From assembly GCA_023255735.1 (NCBI GenBank), contig JAGDVP010000011.1, positions 1 to 33,741 on the forward strand: DNA of 33,741 nucleotides, read 5' to 3'. The stretch is from Halothiobacillus sp. GTDB lineage: Bacteria; Pseudomonadota; Gammaproteobacteria; Halothiobacillales; Halothiobacillaceae. Numbering within the stretch: position 1 is the stretch's first letter; each line of letters starts with the position of its first letter. Under the pieces are notes generated by a model. The model made no database searches. It saw only the letters and a program-made list of their open reading frames with translations, and was not told the origin of the DNA. A program made the position numbers and the translations under genes. This document shows positions 1 to 7,625 of the stretch, piece by piece.

Positions 1-54
1 TAGATTACGAGAAAATTCCACTTCTGAATACCGCTAGTTTTCGGGGGGATTACC
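1..54 (-). mobile_element. Possible end of an insertion sequence inside yaeQ
   Basis: Read on the minus strand, recognisable YaeQ sequence stops at base 55 and is replaced by GGTAATCCCCCCGAAAAC followed by an AT-rich stretch leading off the window. A C-run close to a terminus and a GAATTTTCTCG-like leader remind me of the left end of IS3-family elements, before their orfA. No transposase sequence is visible because the window stops. The assignment rests on the abrupt loss of yaeQ homology plus resemblance from memory. Another kind of rearrangement would look the same. Confidence 0.4.
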
Positions 55-327
55 GCGGCGCTCATCGGGCAGGCCGAGTTCAATCCAGAGCTCAATCTCA
101 TCTATGAGGGATTTTTGCCAAATATCGGGCTCATCCTCAGCCGATAAGCCGCGGGTAAAACTTAAATTTTCGGTGGCATTAAGCGCAAACGCTGCCAGCC
201 GCAACATCAGCCGCGCGGGAGTTTCTGAGGGATGCAGTGCCAGCGTTAGGGCGTGGTCGGCGTAGTAGTGGCGATCCATATCGGCGATCGATAAGTCTGC
301 TTTGAAGATGGTGGCTTTTTGTGCCAT
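34..327 (-). pseudogene. yaeQ: yaeQ, 3'-truncated (YaeQ family protein)
   Basis: The 97-residue product matches the first half of the YaeQ family (about 180 residues, PD-(D/E)XK nuclease-like fold, function poorly known). Conserved stretches include [12 protein letters not shown] at the start, [13 protein letters not shown] near 32-44, [11 protein letters not shown] near 57-67 and [12 protein letters not shown] at 80-91. Directly after the last Arg the reading runs into GNPPEN and a stop, and neither of the other two frames restores the family's second half. About 85 residues are therefore missing. Since the family fold uses both halves, the product is probably inactive. It lies 21 bp behind arfB on the same strand; yaeQ and arfB are also neighbours in E. 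coli. The ATG at 327 agrees with the family start. Confidence 0.8.
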
Positions 328-348
328 GGGCGGTGTCTTTTTGAAAAA

Positions 349-747
349 TTAATCCGACACTGTACCGCGGAGTGCTTTGATTTGCCCGCGTTGTGCTTTT
401 TTTGCCAGCCGTTTGAGCTGTGCACTGCGCTTGGGGCGGGTGGGCTTGCGCGGGGTAATGGGGCGGGTGGCGAGCTCAAGCATAGCCTGTAGGCGTGCCA
501 GCGCATCGGTGCGGTTTTTATCTTGGCTGTTAAAGCGCTGCGCTTTAATCACGATGACGCCATCGCGGCTGACGCGGGCGTCGCGCAAGCCCAGCAGGCG
601 CTCTTTTACCTCATCGGGGAGGGATGAGGCCGACACATCAAACCGCAAATGCATGGCGGTGGCGACTTTATTGACATTTTGCCCGCCTGAACCCTGCGCG
701 CGGATCGCGTGGAATTCAATTTCAGCCGGTACAAGTAACAGCTGCAC
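349..747 (-). CDS. arfB: Peptidyl-tRNA hydrolase ArfB (alternative ribosome rescue)
   Basis: A 132-residue single-domain release-factor homologue. ArfB enters the A site of ribosomes stalled on mRNAs without a stop codon and hydrolyses the peptidyl-tRNA. The catalytic GGQ motif is at residues 21-23 inside QGSGGQNVNKV, as in class I release factors, while the codon-recognition domains are absent. The C-terminal third (about residues 95-126) is rich in Lys and Arg, matching the basic tail that ArfB places in the empty mRNA channel. Length is close to the E. coli protein (140). The start is GTG at 747, only 9 bp after the stop of the upstream DUF3817 gene, and no strong Shine-Dalgarno is visible, so translation is probably coupled. 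Confidence 0.93.
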   Translation of the reverse strand: MQLLLVPAEIEFHAIRAQGSGGQNVNKVATAMHLRFDVSASSLPDEVKERLLGLRDARVSRDGVIVIKAQRFNSQDKNRTDALARLQAMLELATRPITPRKPTRPKRSAQLKRLAKKAQRGQIKALRGTVSD

Positions 748-756
748 GGTTGTGAT

Positions 757-1107
757 TCACGGTTTTTGCGCGGTTTTAAGCGCGATTTCCCGATCAATCA
801 ACCGATGCGACCACAGGCCGCCAAAGGGGATGAGTGCCGCGATAAAGACTTGTGCCGCTTTGCCGGGGGATAGGTGTTTTTGCACGGCTGCTGTGATGAT
901 GACCGACACGGCCCAGACGAAAAACGCGCCGTGAATCGGTCCCAAAACTTTGACAAAAATCGGCATGCCTGCCCAATATTTCAGCGGCACGGCAATGAGC
1001 ACCAAGGCAATGAGGGTGCTGCCTTCAGCCAGTGTCATCAGGCTTAAATGGCGCAAAACCCAAGGCGCGCGGGTGGGTTGGGTGTTTGTGGGCAAAGATG
1101 GGGACAT
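757..1107 (-). CDS. DUF3817 family integral membrane protein
   Basis: A 116-residue membrane protein with three hydrophobic segments at roughly 22-42, 52-75 and 85-102. The pattern AEGSTL, then AVPLKYWAGMP, then VLGPIHGAFFV, then ALIPFGGLW is that of the DUF3817 family (YdzA-like proteins). No biochemical role is established for the family, so none is proposed. It is the first gene of a minus-strand run with arfB and yaeQ, separated from arfB by 9 bp, and its promoter must lie in the intergenic region shared with the divergent cydA. Confidence 0.8.
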   Translation of the reverse strand: MSPSLPTNTQPTRAPWVLRHLSLMTLAEGSTLIALVLIAVPLKYWAGMPIFVKVLGPIHGAFFVWAVSVIITAAVQKHLSPGKAAQVFIAALIPFGGLWSHRLIDREIALKTAQKP

Positions 1108-1381
1108 GGTGCTGGGTTCCGATTGGGTGAATAAATTTTTTTAATACTACATCGATACGCAATAACAAAGCAATTTACATGGGTTTGCCGGTGCAATTAC
1201 TCGGCCAAAAGCGGGGTTATTTCCTGGTTTTATCCGTGGTAGAAACACCACAACAGAAAGCCTCGGTCATTAATTTATAGCGCACTAATTTAATTAAGAA
1301 TCAAATTCGGGCGTACCCTGCTTGGGTTTCACGTGCCGCGTCGGTTTGGACGCTTTTTGCAAAAATTATTGGAGCATAAAG
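1108..1381. promoter_or_regulatory. Divergent intergenic region DUF3817-arfB / cydAB
   Basis: This 274-bp region must carry promoters for both directions. Visible items: an AT-rich block at about 1270-1312; an inverted repeat GTGGT-N6-ACCAC at 1236-1251; and TTTAATTAAG at 1289-1298, whose complement resembles an ArcA box with mismatches. I see no clear FNR half-site pair. A Shine-Dalgarno GGAG at 1371-1374 sits 7 bp before the cydA ATG. None of the candidate operators is strong enough to call on its own. Confidence 0.4.
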
Positions 1382-3028
1382 ATGATTAACACCACGGTTG
1401 TTGAGTTATCGCGCTGGCAATTTGCCTCGACAGCGCTTTACCACTTTTTGTTTGTGCCACTGACCTTGGGGCTGACCGTGTTTCTCGCCGCGCTGGAGAC
1501 CGTGTACGTGGTAACCGGCAAACCCATTTACCGCGAGATGACGCAGTTTTGGGGCAAGCTCTTGCTGATTAACTTCGCCTTGGGTGTGGCCACAGGGCTC
1601 ACTATGGAGTTTGAGTTTGGCACAAATTGGTCGTTTTACTCAGGCTTTGTGGGGGATATTTTCGGCGCGCCGCTGGCGATTGAAGGCTTGATGGCCTTTT
1701 TTATGGAATCGACGATGATTGGGTTGATGATTTTTGGCTGGGATAAACTCTCGCGCGGTCAGCATTTGATTGTGACGTACCTTGTGGCGTTGGGCTCGAA
1801 TTTGTCGGCGCTGTGGATTTTGGTGGCCAATGGGTTTATGCAAGATCCGCAGGGCGCGGTGTTTAATCCGGTAACGATGCGCATGGAGCTCGATAGTTTT
1901 TCAGCGTTGATTTTCAGCCACGATGCCCAGGCTAAATTCGTGCATACCAGTATCGCAGGTTATGTGACCGCCGCCATTTTCGTGGCGGGCGTGAGTGCGT
2001 TTTATTTGCTGAAAAAACGCCATCTGGAAATTGCCAAACGCTCGTTTCGTATGGCGACCATTTTTGGTGTGCTCTCAACTATCGGGGTGATTACTTTAGG
2101 CGATGCGCTCGGCTTTATTGGTGCGCATGCGCAGCCGGCTAAAATTGCGGCGATGGAAGCCATGTGGGAAACCGAGACTACCCCCGCGCCGTTTAATTTG
2201 GCGGCATGGCCCAATCAAGATAAGCAGCAAAACGCGTGGGCGCTGCAAATTCCTTACCTTTTGACGCCGCTGCTCACGCATACCATGGACACCAAGATTC
2301 CGGGTATTGCCGAGATTGAAGCCGAGAACACGGTGCGCATAAAGAACGGGATTCCGGCGGTTGAGGCGCTGAAGTTGCTCTCCGCCAATCCAAATAATGC
2401 CGCCGCGATGGCGCAATTCAAAGCGCATGAGAAAGATTTAGGTTATGGCTTTTTGGTGGAGCGCTACGCGCCCGATCAAGATGTGAGCCGCGCCACGGAG
2501 GCCGATATTGCGAAAGCCGCGAAGGACACCATTCCGGATGTTTTTGCGATTTACTGGGTGTTTCGCATCATGGTGGGCTTTGCCTTTTTGATGCTGGCGT
2601 TCTTTGTGTTCGGCGTGATTTATTCCTTGCGCAATGAAGTGGAAAAGCACCCGGTGTTTTTACGCTTTGCGCTCGGGATGATTCCCGTGCCGTTTTTGGC
2701 CTGTGAAATGGGCTGGATTACCGCCGAGCTTGGGCGCCAGCCTTGGACGGTATACAACCTTTTGCCCACCTGGATGTCGGCCTCAAGCCATAGCGTGAGC
2801 TATATGGTGTTTTCGCTCATCGGTTTTGTGAGCTTGTATTCGATTTTTATTCTGATCGAAATGTTTTTGATGGTGCGAGCCATTAAGCAAGGCCCGGACG
2901 CGCCGCACGGCGCGGATACGGGCGGCCTGCGCCATGAGCCTTTGCTGGGCGGTTCGGTCTTGAGTGGCGGTCACGCGCCGGTTCACGCTAAAGCCTATTT
3001 GAACGAAAAATCAGCCAACGAGGTGTGA
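1382..3028 (+). CDS. cydA: Cytochrome bd ubiquinol oxidase subunit I
   Basis: Subunit I of the high-affinity quinol oxidase, which carries hemes b558, b595 and d in the cytoplasmic membrane and reduces O2 without pumping protons. The 548-residue chain has the expected axial ligands: His21 (ALYHFLF, b595), His188 (KFVHT, b558) and Met397 (FRIMVG, b558). The stretch from about 250 to 390, with AAMEAMWETE, QIPYLLTPL, KDLGYGFLVERY and KDTIPD, is the long quinol-binding Q loop of the E. coli type, not the short form found in many cyanide-insensitive oxidases. A TTG at 1322 would add 20 residues, but ATG 1382 starts at the family's conserved MINTTVVELSRWQF and has GGAG 7 bp upstream. The stop is one base before cydB. 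Confidence 0.97.
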   Translation: MINTTVVELSRWQFASTALYHFLFVPLTLGLTVFLAALETVYVVTGKPIYREMTQFWGKLLLINFALGVATGLTMEFEFGTNWSFYSGFVGDIFGAPLAIEGLMAFFMESTMIGLMIFGWDKLSRGQHLIVTYLVALGSNLSALWILVANGFMQDPQGAVFNPVTMRMELDSFSALIFSHDAQAKFVHTSIAGYVTAAIFVAGVSAFYLLKKRHLEIAKRSFRMATIFGVLSTIGVITLGDALGFIGAHAQPAKIAAMEAMWETETTPAPFNLAAWPNQDKQQNAWALQIPYLLTPLLTHTMDTKIPGIAEIEAENTVRIKNGIPAVEALKLLSANPNNAAAMAQFKAHEKDLGYGFLVERYAPDQDVSRATEADIAKAAKDTIPDVFAIYWVFRIMVGFAFLMLAFFVFGVIYSLRNEVEKHPVFLRFALGMIPVPFLACEMGWITAELGRQPWTVYNLLPTWMSASSHSVSYMVFSLIGFVSLYSIFILIEMFLMVRAIKQGPDAPHGADTGGLRHEPLLGGSVLSGGHAPVHAKAYLNEKSANEV

Positions 3029-3029
3029 G

Positions 3030-4163
3030 ATGGAGCTATATCTAGGTTTAAAAGTATTGTGGTGGCTGTTGCTCGGCGTGCTGCTGCTGGGGCTGGCGGT
3101 GATGGTTGGCATGGATATGGGCGTGGGCGCCTTGCTGCGCATAATTGGTAAAACTGATTTGGAGCGCCGCAGTATGCTCAATGCCATAGGCCCGCACTGG
3201 GATGGCAATCAAGTGTGGTTTATTTTGGGCGGCGGCGCGATTTTTGCGGCATTCCCGCTGATTTACGCCACGGCGTTTTCGGGCTTGTATGTGGTGATGC
3301 TGCTGTTGCTGTGGAGCATGATTATGCGGCCACTGGCGTTTGAATATCGCTCTAAAATACCCACCGCGCAATGGCGCAACCTAGCTGACTGGGTGTTTTT
3401 GCTCTCCGGCGCGTTGCCGATGATTATCTACGGCGCGGCCATGGGCAATATGCTGCAAGGGGTGCCGTTCCATTTCGATTGGGATTTACGCTCCTATTAC
3501 ACCGGCAGTTTTATCAGTTTGTTCAACCCGTTTGCCATTTTGGCGGGGCTGCTATCGCTCGCTTTGGCGATGTATATGGGGGCTTCTATGATGGTGATTA
3601 AAACCGAAGGTGCGCTGGCGGCGCGGGCGCGCAAGGCCGGTTCAGTCGCCGTTTTGGTTGCCATCGTGCTGTTTGCGGCAGGCGGTGTTTGGATTAGCCA
3701 GATGCCGGGGTTTATCCTCACGCATTCAGTTAATCCCGCGCTGGCGCAAACACCCCTCACGCAAACGGTGGCGGTGGTGGCGGGTGGCTTGCTTGCTAAC
3801 TACAAGGCGACTCCGATTTTGTGGCTGGTGCCCGCCATTGGCTTTTTCGGCATGATCGCCGGGCTTGTGATGCTGCGCGCGCGGCGTGCCGGGCTGGCGT
3901 GGTGGCTTGGTATTTTGGCTTGGGCGGGTGTGCTGGGCGCCACGGCGATTAGTTTGTTCCCGTTTTTGATGCCCTCATCGACCAATCCGAGCCAAAGCCT
4001 CACCATTTGGAATTCCATTTCCAGCCAAACGACGCTTTTGTGGATGACCGGCTTTACGGCGGTCTTTGTGCCGCTGATTTTGTGGTACACCAGTTGGGCG
4101 TTTTATGTGATGCGTGGCAAGGTGGATGCCAGCAAAATCGAACAAGACCCCCATGCGTACTAG
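3030..4163 (+). CDS. cydB: Cytochrome bd ubiquinol oxidase subunit II
   Basis: Subunit II, the heme-free partner that stabilises CydA and its hemes. The 377 residues (E. coli 379) form about nine hydrophobic helices. Family markers include VGMDMGVGALL near 26-36, IGPHWDGNQVWFILGGGAIFAAFP near 53-76 and MRPLAFEYRSK near 99-109. The start codon lies one base after the cydA stop, so the two subunits are almost certainly translationally coupled. The C-terminus WYTSWAFYVMRGKV is typical. Nothing is missing or altered that I can see. Confidence 0.97.
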   Translation: MELYLGLKVLWWLLLGVLLLGLAVMVGMDMGVGALLRIIGKTDLERRSMLNAIGPHWDGNQVWFILGGGAIFAAFPLIYATAFSGLYVVMLLLLWSMIMRPLAFEYRSKIPTAQWRNLADWVFLLSGALPMIIYGAAMGNMLQGVPFHFDWDLRSYYTGSFISLFNPFAILAGLLSLALAMYMGASMMVIKTEGALAARARKAGSVAVLVAIVLFAAGGVWISQMPGFILTHSVNPALAQTPLTQTVAVVAGGLLANYKATPILWLVPAIGFFGMIAGLVMLRARRAGLAWWLGILAWAGVLGATAISLFPFLMPSSTNPSQSLTIWNSISSQTTLLWMTGFTAVFVPLILWYTSWAFYVMRGKVDASKIEQDPHAY

Positions 4164-4190
4164 CCGCCGTGATTTAAACAGGAGAACAAC

Positions 4191-4385
4191 ATGAAAGTGC
4201 TGGGTTATTTTTTACTGTTTTTTGTACTCGCCATGATTTTAATCGTGTTGGCCATTATTTTGGGCGATGCCGCCCCGTGGTATTTCGCTTGGATTATCGG
4301 CACGGGGTTACTGATTTTAACCTCAGCCGCCGCCGGCTTTATGTTTGATACCCAAGAGGAAAAAGCAAAAGGCACACCGCAATAA
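4191..4385 (+). CDS. Two-helix CydX-like small subunit of cytochrome bd
   Basis: A 64-residue protein with an AGGAGA Shine-Dalgarno, 27 bp behind cydB. Residues 30-50 begin WYFAWIIGTGL, which is the signature with which E. coli CydX (37 residues, MWYFAWILGT) begins, and the charged tail DTQEEKAKG matches its hydrophilic end. Before this is an extra hydrophobic helix at residues 4-24 and a short DAAP linker, so the protein spans the membrane twice and is nearly double the usual length. CydX stabilises the hemes of CydAB. The additional helix might occupy the place taken in E. coli by the separate CydH subunit, but that is speculation. It is last in the cyd operon and is followed by a terminator. 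Confidence 0.75.
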   Translation: MKVLGYFLLFFVLAMILIVLAIILGDAAPWYFAWIIGTGLLILTSAAAGFMFDTQEEKAKGTPQ

Positions 4386-4425
4386 AACTCCGCCAGGCTC
4401 GGCACACACCTTAGCTGTTGCCATA

Positions 4426-4457
4426 ACAAAACCCCCGATGCCGGGGGTTTTGTTTTT
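4426..4457. terminator. Bidirectional intrinsic terminator between cydX-like gene and glnA
   Basis: A perfect 12-bp stem (ACAAAACCCCCG with CGGGGGTTTTGT) around the tetraloop ATGC, followed on the plus strand by TTTTT. The A-rich outer part of the stem gives a U-run on the minus strand as well, so it can end both the cyd transcript and the convergent glnA transcript. Confidence 0.9.
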
Positions 4458-4497
4458 AGTGGCGGCGGGTGGCACCTTGCCGACCTACCGTGCTGTA

Positions 4498-5907
4498 TTA
4501 CAGGCTGTAATACATCTCAAATTCAACGGGATGCGGTAATTGGCGCACACGCTGAACTTCGCCGCGTTTAAGCTCCAAATAAGCGTCAATCAAATCATCG
4601 GAGAATACATCGCCGCGTTTTAAGAAATCGCGGTCGGTATCTAAGGCATCCAGTGCTTGATCGAGCGAAAACGCCACTTCAGGGATGTTTTTCTCTTCTT
4701 CAGGCGGCAGATCGTACAGGTTTTTGCTGGCTGCTTCACCGGGGTGAATTTTGTTCTGAATACCATCAATCCCCGCCATCAGCATGGCCGCAAACGCGAG
4801 GTATGGGTTAGCGGTGGAATCGGGGAAGCGCAGCTCAATCCGGCGGGCTTTGGGGTTGGTGACAAACGGGATGCGAATGGAGGCCGAGCGGTTACGCGCT
4901 GAGTAGGCCAATTTAACGGGTGCCTCGTAGTGGGGCACTAACCGCTTGTAGCTGTTGGTGGATGGGTTGCAGAACGCATTCAAGGCATGGGCGTGCTTGA
5001 TGATGCCGCCGATGTAGTACAACGCCATTTCCGATAAGCCCGCGTAGCTATCGCCGGAGAACAGATTTTTGCCATCTTTAGCCATCGATTGATGCACGTG
5101 CATGCCTGAGCCGTTATCGCCAAACATGGGTTTGGGCATAAAGGTTAAGGTTTTGCCGTAGCTGTGCGCGACGTTTTGCAGCACATATTTTAAGGTTTGC
5201 ACTTCATCGGCTTTTTTAACCAAGGTACTAAAGCCTACGCCGATTTCGCATTGGCCGGCAGTGGCTACTTCATGGTGGTGCACTTCAACGGTTTGGCCCA
5301 TATCTTCGAGCACTAAGCACATGGTTTGGCGCAGGTCGTGCAGGGAATCTACCGGGGGTACGGGGAAGTAACCGCCTTTAACGCCTGGGCGATGGCCCAT
5401 GTTGCCTTCAGGGTATTCTTTGTCGGAGTTCCAGGCGGCTTCTTTGGAATCGATTTTAACGAATGAGCCGGACATATCATTGCCCCAGCGCACATCGTCA
5501 AACACGAAAAATTCGTTTTCAGGGCCAAAGTAGGCCACATCGGCCAAGCCTGAGGCTTGGATGTAGGCTTCGGCGCGCTTGGCCACCGAGCGCGGGTCGC
5601 GGGTATAGCCTTGCATGGTGTCGGGTTCGATGACATCACACACCAAAATCATGGTGGGCTCTTCAGAAAATGGGTCCATCACGGCGGTGCTGGGGTCGGG
5701 CATTAAAATCATGTCGGAGGCGTTGATGCCTTTCCAGCCGGCGATGGATGAGCCATCGAACATCATGCCGGATTCATAGACGTCTTCATCGACGCGCGCG
5801 GCGGGATAAGTGACATGCTGTTGCTTGCCACGGGTATCGGTAAAGCGGAAATCAACGAACTTAACGCCGTTTTCTTCCATTATTTTCATCGCATGACTAA
5901 CAGACAT
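4498..5907 (-). CDS. glnA: Glutamine synthetase, type I (adenylylation-regulated)
   Basis: Makes glutamine from glutamate, ammonia and ATP as a cytoplasmic dodecamer. The 469-residue length equals that of the E. coli enzyme. Visible signatures are FDGSSIAGW near 50-58 (beta-grasp region), [11 protein letters not shown] with metal-binding Glu residues, [14 protein letters not shown] (second metal cluster), the ATP-binding [10 protein letters not shown] and the substrate loop NRSASIRIP. Tyr398 in [10 protein letters not shown] corresponds to the Tyr adenylylated by GlnE, marking the GS-I-beta subtype. GlnD, which steers this modification through PII, is encoded at 21053-23680. A GGGAG Shine-Dalgarno precedes the ATG at 5907. 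The upstream region carries a sigma-54-like promoter and NtrC-like sites. Confidence 0.98.
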   Translation of the reverse strand: MSVSHAMKIMEENGVKFVDFRFTDTRGKQQHVTYPAARVDEDVYESGMMFDGSSIAGWKGINASDMILMPDPSTAVMDPFSEEPTMILVCDVIEPDTMQGYTRDPRSVAKRAEAYIQASGLADVAYFGPENEFFVFDDVRWGNDMSGSFVKIDSKEAAWNSDKEYPEGNMGHRPGVKGGYFPVPPVDSLHDLRQTMCLVLEDMGQTVEVHHHEVATAGQCEIGVGFSTLVKKADEVQTLKYVLQNVAHSYGKTLTFMPKPMFGDNGSGMHVHQSMAKDGKNLFSGDSYAGLSEMALYYIGGIIKHAHALNAFCNPSTNSYKRLVPHYEAPVKLAYSARNRSASIRIPFVTNPKARRIELRFPDSTANPYLAFAAMLMAGIDGIQNKIHPGEAASKNLYDLPPEEEKNIPEVAFSLDQALDALDTDRDFLKRGDVFSDDLIDAYLELKRGEVQRVRQLPHPVEFEMYYSL

Positions 5908-6027
5908 GAGTTTCTCCCATCAAAGAACAGATTCAAACCAACTAAAAGAGCGAAATTATAACGCAGAGGCACCCGGCGATGCCGATAAAAACGCATCATC
6001 GAATCAAACTGCGCGTTTGGCAATAAA

Positions 6028-6043
6028 TGCAGGAATCATGCCT
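6028..6043 (-). promoter_or_regulatory. Putative sigma-54 (RpoN) promoter of glnA
   Basis: On the minus strand the bases read AGGCAT-GATTC-CTGCA. Compared with TGGCAC-N5-TTGCA, the invariant GG and GC are present with exactly the right spacing (12 bp from first G to first G), and 8 of 11 defined bases match. It would start RNA near 6017, leaving a leader of about 110 nt before glnA. Two NtrC-like sites about 140 and 170 bp upstream support the reading. Confidence 0.6.
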
Positions 6044-6159
6044 AAATTTTCGCGCGGCGTTTTCTGTAGCCATGGCGGAATCAAATCGCATTAAAACACG
6101 CCTTGGGCTGGCTTGGCTTGGGGTTTTGGGCTGGGATTGGCCGGCGCAGACGGGGTGTT

Positions 6160-6178
6160 TTGCACTTAATTAATGCAA
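6160..6178. promoter_or_regulatory. NtrC-like binding site 1 (promoter-proximal)
   Basis: TTGCACTTAATTAATGCAA is a 19-bp near-perfect palindrome that fits the NtrC consensus TGCAC-N7-GTGCA with one change. It lies about 150 bp upstream of the predicted glnA start, a usual enhancer distance. Confidence 0.6.
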
Positions 6179-6192
6179 TTGGCCTTGAGTGC

Positions 6193-6209
6193 TGCATTAA
6201 AACAATGCA
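6193..6209. promoter_or_regulatory. NtrC-like binding site 2 (promoter-distal)
   Basis: TGCATTAAAACAATGCA has arms TGCAT and ATGCA separated by 7 bp, the same geometry as site 1. The two centres (6169 and 6201) are 32 bp apart, three helical turns. That is the spacing of the paired strong NtrC sites upstream of E. coli glnAp2, where it allows cooperative binding on one DNA face. Confidence 0.55.
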
Positions 6210-6245
6210 ATGCGGCAAGGGTGGGGGCGGTGAACCGCCGTTTGC

Positions 6246-7625
6246 TTATCTTTTGGCGGCAGCTTTGGGCAGGCTTAAACAGGCGGTGAGGCCGCAAGGT
6301 TGCTCGGCCGCTGCAAGGTAGGGATGCGCGCCGGGGGCGTAGAGATCAAGCTGCCAGCCTTGCGCTTCGGCCAAGGCTTCGGCCAGGCTTAAGCCTAAGC
6401 CGTAGCCGGTCACGCCGCTGCGGGCGGCATCTTTGCGGGCGAAGGGCGCGCGCAGGGTGATAATTTCATCAGAGGTTAAGCCCGCGCCATGATCCTCAAT
6501 GCACAAAATGTGTGCATCGGGGGTTTCCAGTCGCCGCAAGTGAATCGGCGGGCGGCCATAGCGCTGCGCGTTGTCGATGAGGTTATCTAAAATCCGCTGC
6601 GCGGTGGGCGGGGCGAGCATAAATTGCGCCGGGGTGGCGGGCTCAATGAGCTCGACGGTAATACCGCGCCGCGCGGCGCTGGCTACGCAGTGCGAAAGCC
6701 ATGCGTGGGCATCCACGGATTCGAGTGGGGCTTGATTGACGCCGCGTGCGATGGAGAGCACTTCGCCAATGAGCTGATTCATTTGCTGGATGTCGGCCTG
6801 CATTTGATCGTGTAGCTCGGCTTCTAGTGCATCTTGCGCCAAGGCCAAGCTCAAGCTTAGGCGGGTGAGCGGGGTGCGCAGATCATGCGAAATGCCGGCA
6901 AGCAACACGGTGCGGTTTTCAACTAACCGGTTCACCTCCGCCGAGCGGCGGTTTACCGCTTCAATCAGTACGCGGGTCTCCCGGGGGCCTGTGAGTGGCA
7001 GGGGCGCATCGGGTAGGCCACGGCTGACCTGTTCGGCTAAGCGGCTCACCGGGCGGGTTAAGCGCCGCGCCAGCAATAAGCCCGCACTTAAGGTGAGCAA
7101 AATGCCGCCCACCAGAATGACACCGAGCGTGAGCGGAATTTTGTAGCCCACTCGATTGGGCGAGAATTCAAATTTCAGCACATCTCCGGCAATCGGGATT
7201 TCAATCCAATACCCCGCGCCGTGCGCGAGGCTACCCATGTAGATGCATTCGTCGGTTTGCGGGTCGAGGGTGTTGGGTGGGCATTGGTTAAACCGCCGCA
7301 CGACGGCATCATGCAAAAACCGTACATAAGGCAGGTTGGTGCTGTGCTGGCGGTTTAATTCGGGGATTTCTTCCACCGTTAAGCCGTGTTGATTTTTGAG
7401 CTCGGCGGCGAGCAGGGGCTGGGATGCTTTGGGGAGCTCGATCCAGGTTTGTGCTGAAAGCACGATGAGCGCCGCCAAATCATCGGCCGAGCGCTTGGCC
7501 ATGGGTACCATCACAAACCAGGTTACGGCTGAGAGGGCGAAAATCAAAATCACGCTGATGGAACCTACCAGCGCGAGCGCGGTGCTGGAAAATAAGCTCC
7601 AAGTGCGCTTAGACGGGGGGGTCAT
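6246..7625 (-). CDS. EnvZ-like sensor histidine kinase
   Basis: A 459-residue inner-membrane sensor kinase. Transmembrane helices lie at about 17-40 and 163-186, enclosing a periplasmic domain of about 120 residues, followed by HAMP (186-238), the H-box with phospho-acceptor His247 (ISHDLRTPLTRL), the N-box with Asn348 and Asn352, the G1 box EDHGAGL (378 on) and the G2 box GYGLGLSLA (407-415). All catalytic motifs are intact. The periplasmic domain has just two cysteines, Cys115 and Cys127, 12 apart, which could form a disulfide or bind metal. It overlaps its response regulator by 4 bp (ATGA). The divergent neighbour is a metal efflux operon, so a metal or envelope-stress signal is plausible, but the ligand cannot be read from sequence. 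Confidence 0.93.
   Translation of the reverse strand: MTPPSKRTWSLFSSTALALVGSISVILIFALSAVTWFVMVPMAKRSADDLAALIVLSAQTWIELPKASQPLLAAELKNQHGLTVEEIPELNRQHSTNLPYVRFLHDAVVRRFNQCPPNTLDPQTDECIYMGSLAHGAGYWIEIPIAGDVLKFEFSPNRVGYKIPLTLGVILVGGILLTLSAGLLLARRLTRPVSRLAEQVSRGLPDAPLPLTGPRETRVLIEAVNRRSAEVNRLVENRTVLLAGISHDLRTPLTRLSLSLALAQDALEAELHDQMQADIQQMNQLIGEVLSIARGVNQAPLESVDAHAWLSHCVASAARRGITVELIEPATPAQFMLAPPTAQRILDNLIDNAQRYGRPPIHLRRLETPDAHILCIEDHGAGLTSDEIITLRAPFARKDAARSGVTGYGLGLSLAEALAEAQGWQLDLYAPGAHPYLAAAEQPCGLTACLSLPKAAAKR

Larger units (their letters stand above)
5908..6245 (-). promoter_or_regulatory. glnA upstream regulatory region (338 bp, no gene)
   Basis: No coding sequence is supported here. The stretch holds, in transcription order from high to low coordinates: a short palindrome GGCGG-N4-CCGCC at 6226-6239 just beyond the histidine kinase stop, without a T-run; two NtrC-like palindromes; a sigma-54-type promoter element; and a perfect TATAAT (plus-strand ATTATA at 5955-5960) without a good -35, which could be a second, activator-dependent sigma-70 promoter, as E. 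coli glnA also has two promoters. The individual sites are listed separately. Confidence 0.6.

Noticed and set aside
377-934. 185-codon open frame on the plus strand
   Set aside because: Antisense to arfB and the DUF3817 gene, with Cys/Arg/Ser-rich composition and no recognisable family; a shadow frame.
1289-1298. ArcA-like box upstream of cydA
   Set aside because: A single imperfect match in an AT-rich region, and ArcA is not known to be present; noted only in the description of the intergenic region.
4345-4539. 64-codon plus-strand frame after the cydX-like gene
   Set aside because: It reads through the bidirectional terminator and overlaps the 3' ends of two real genes.
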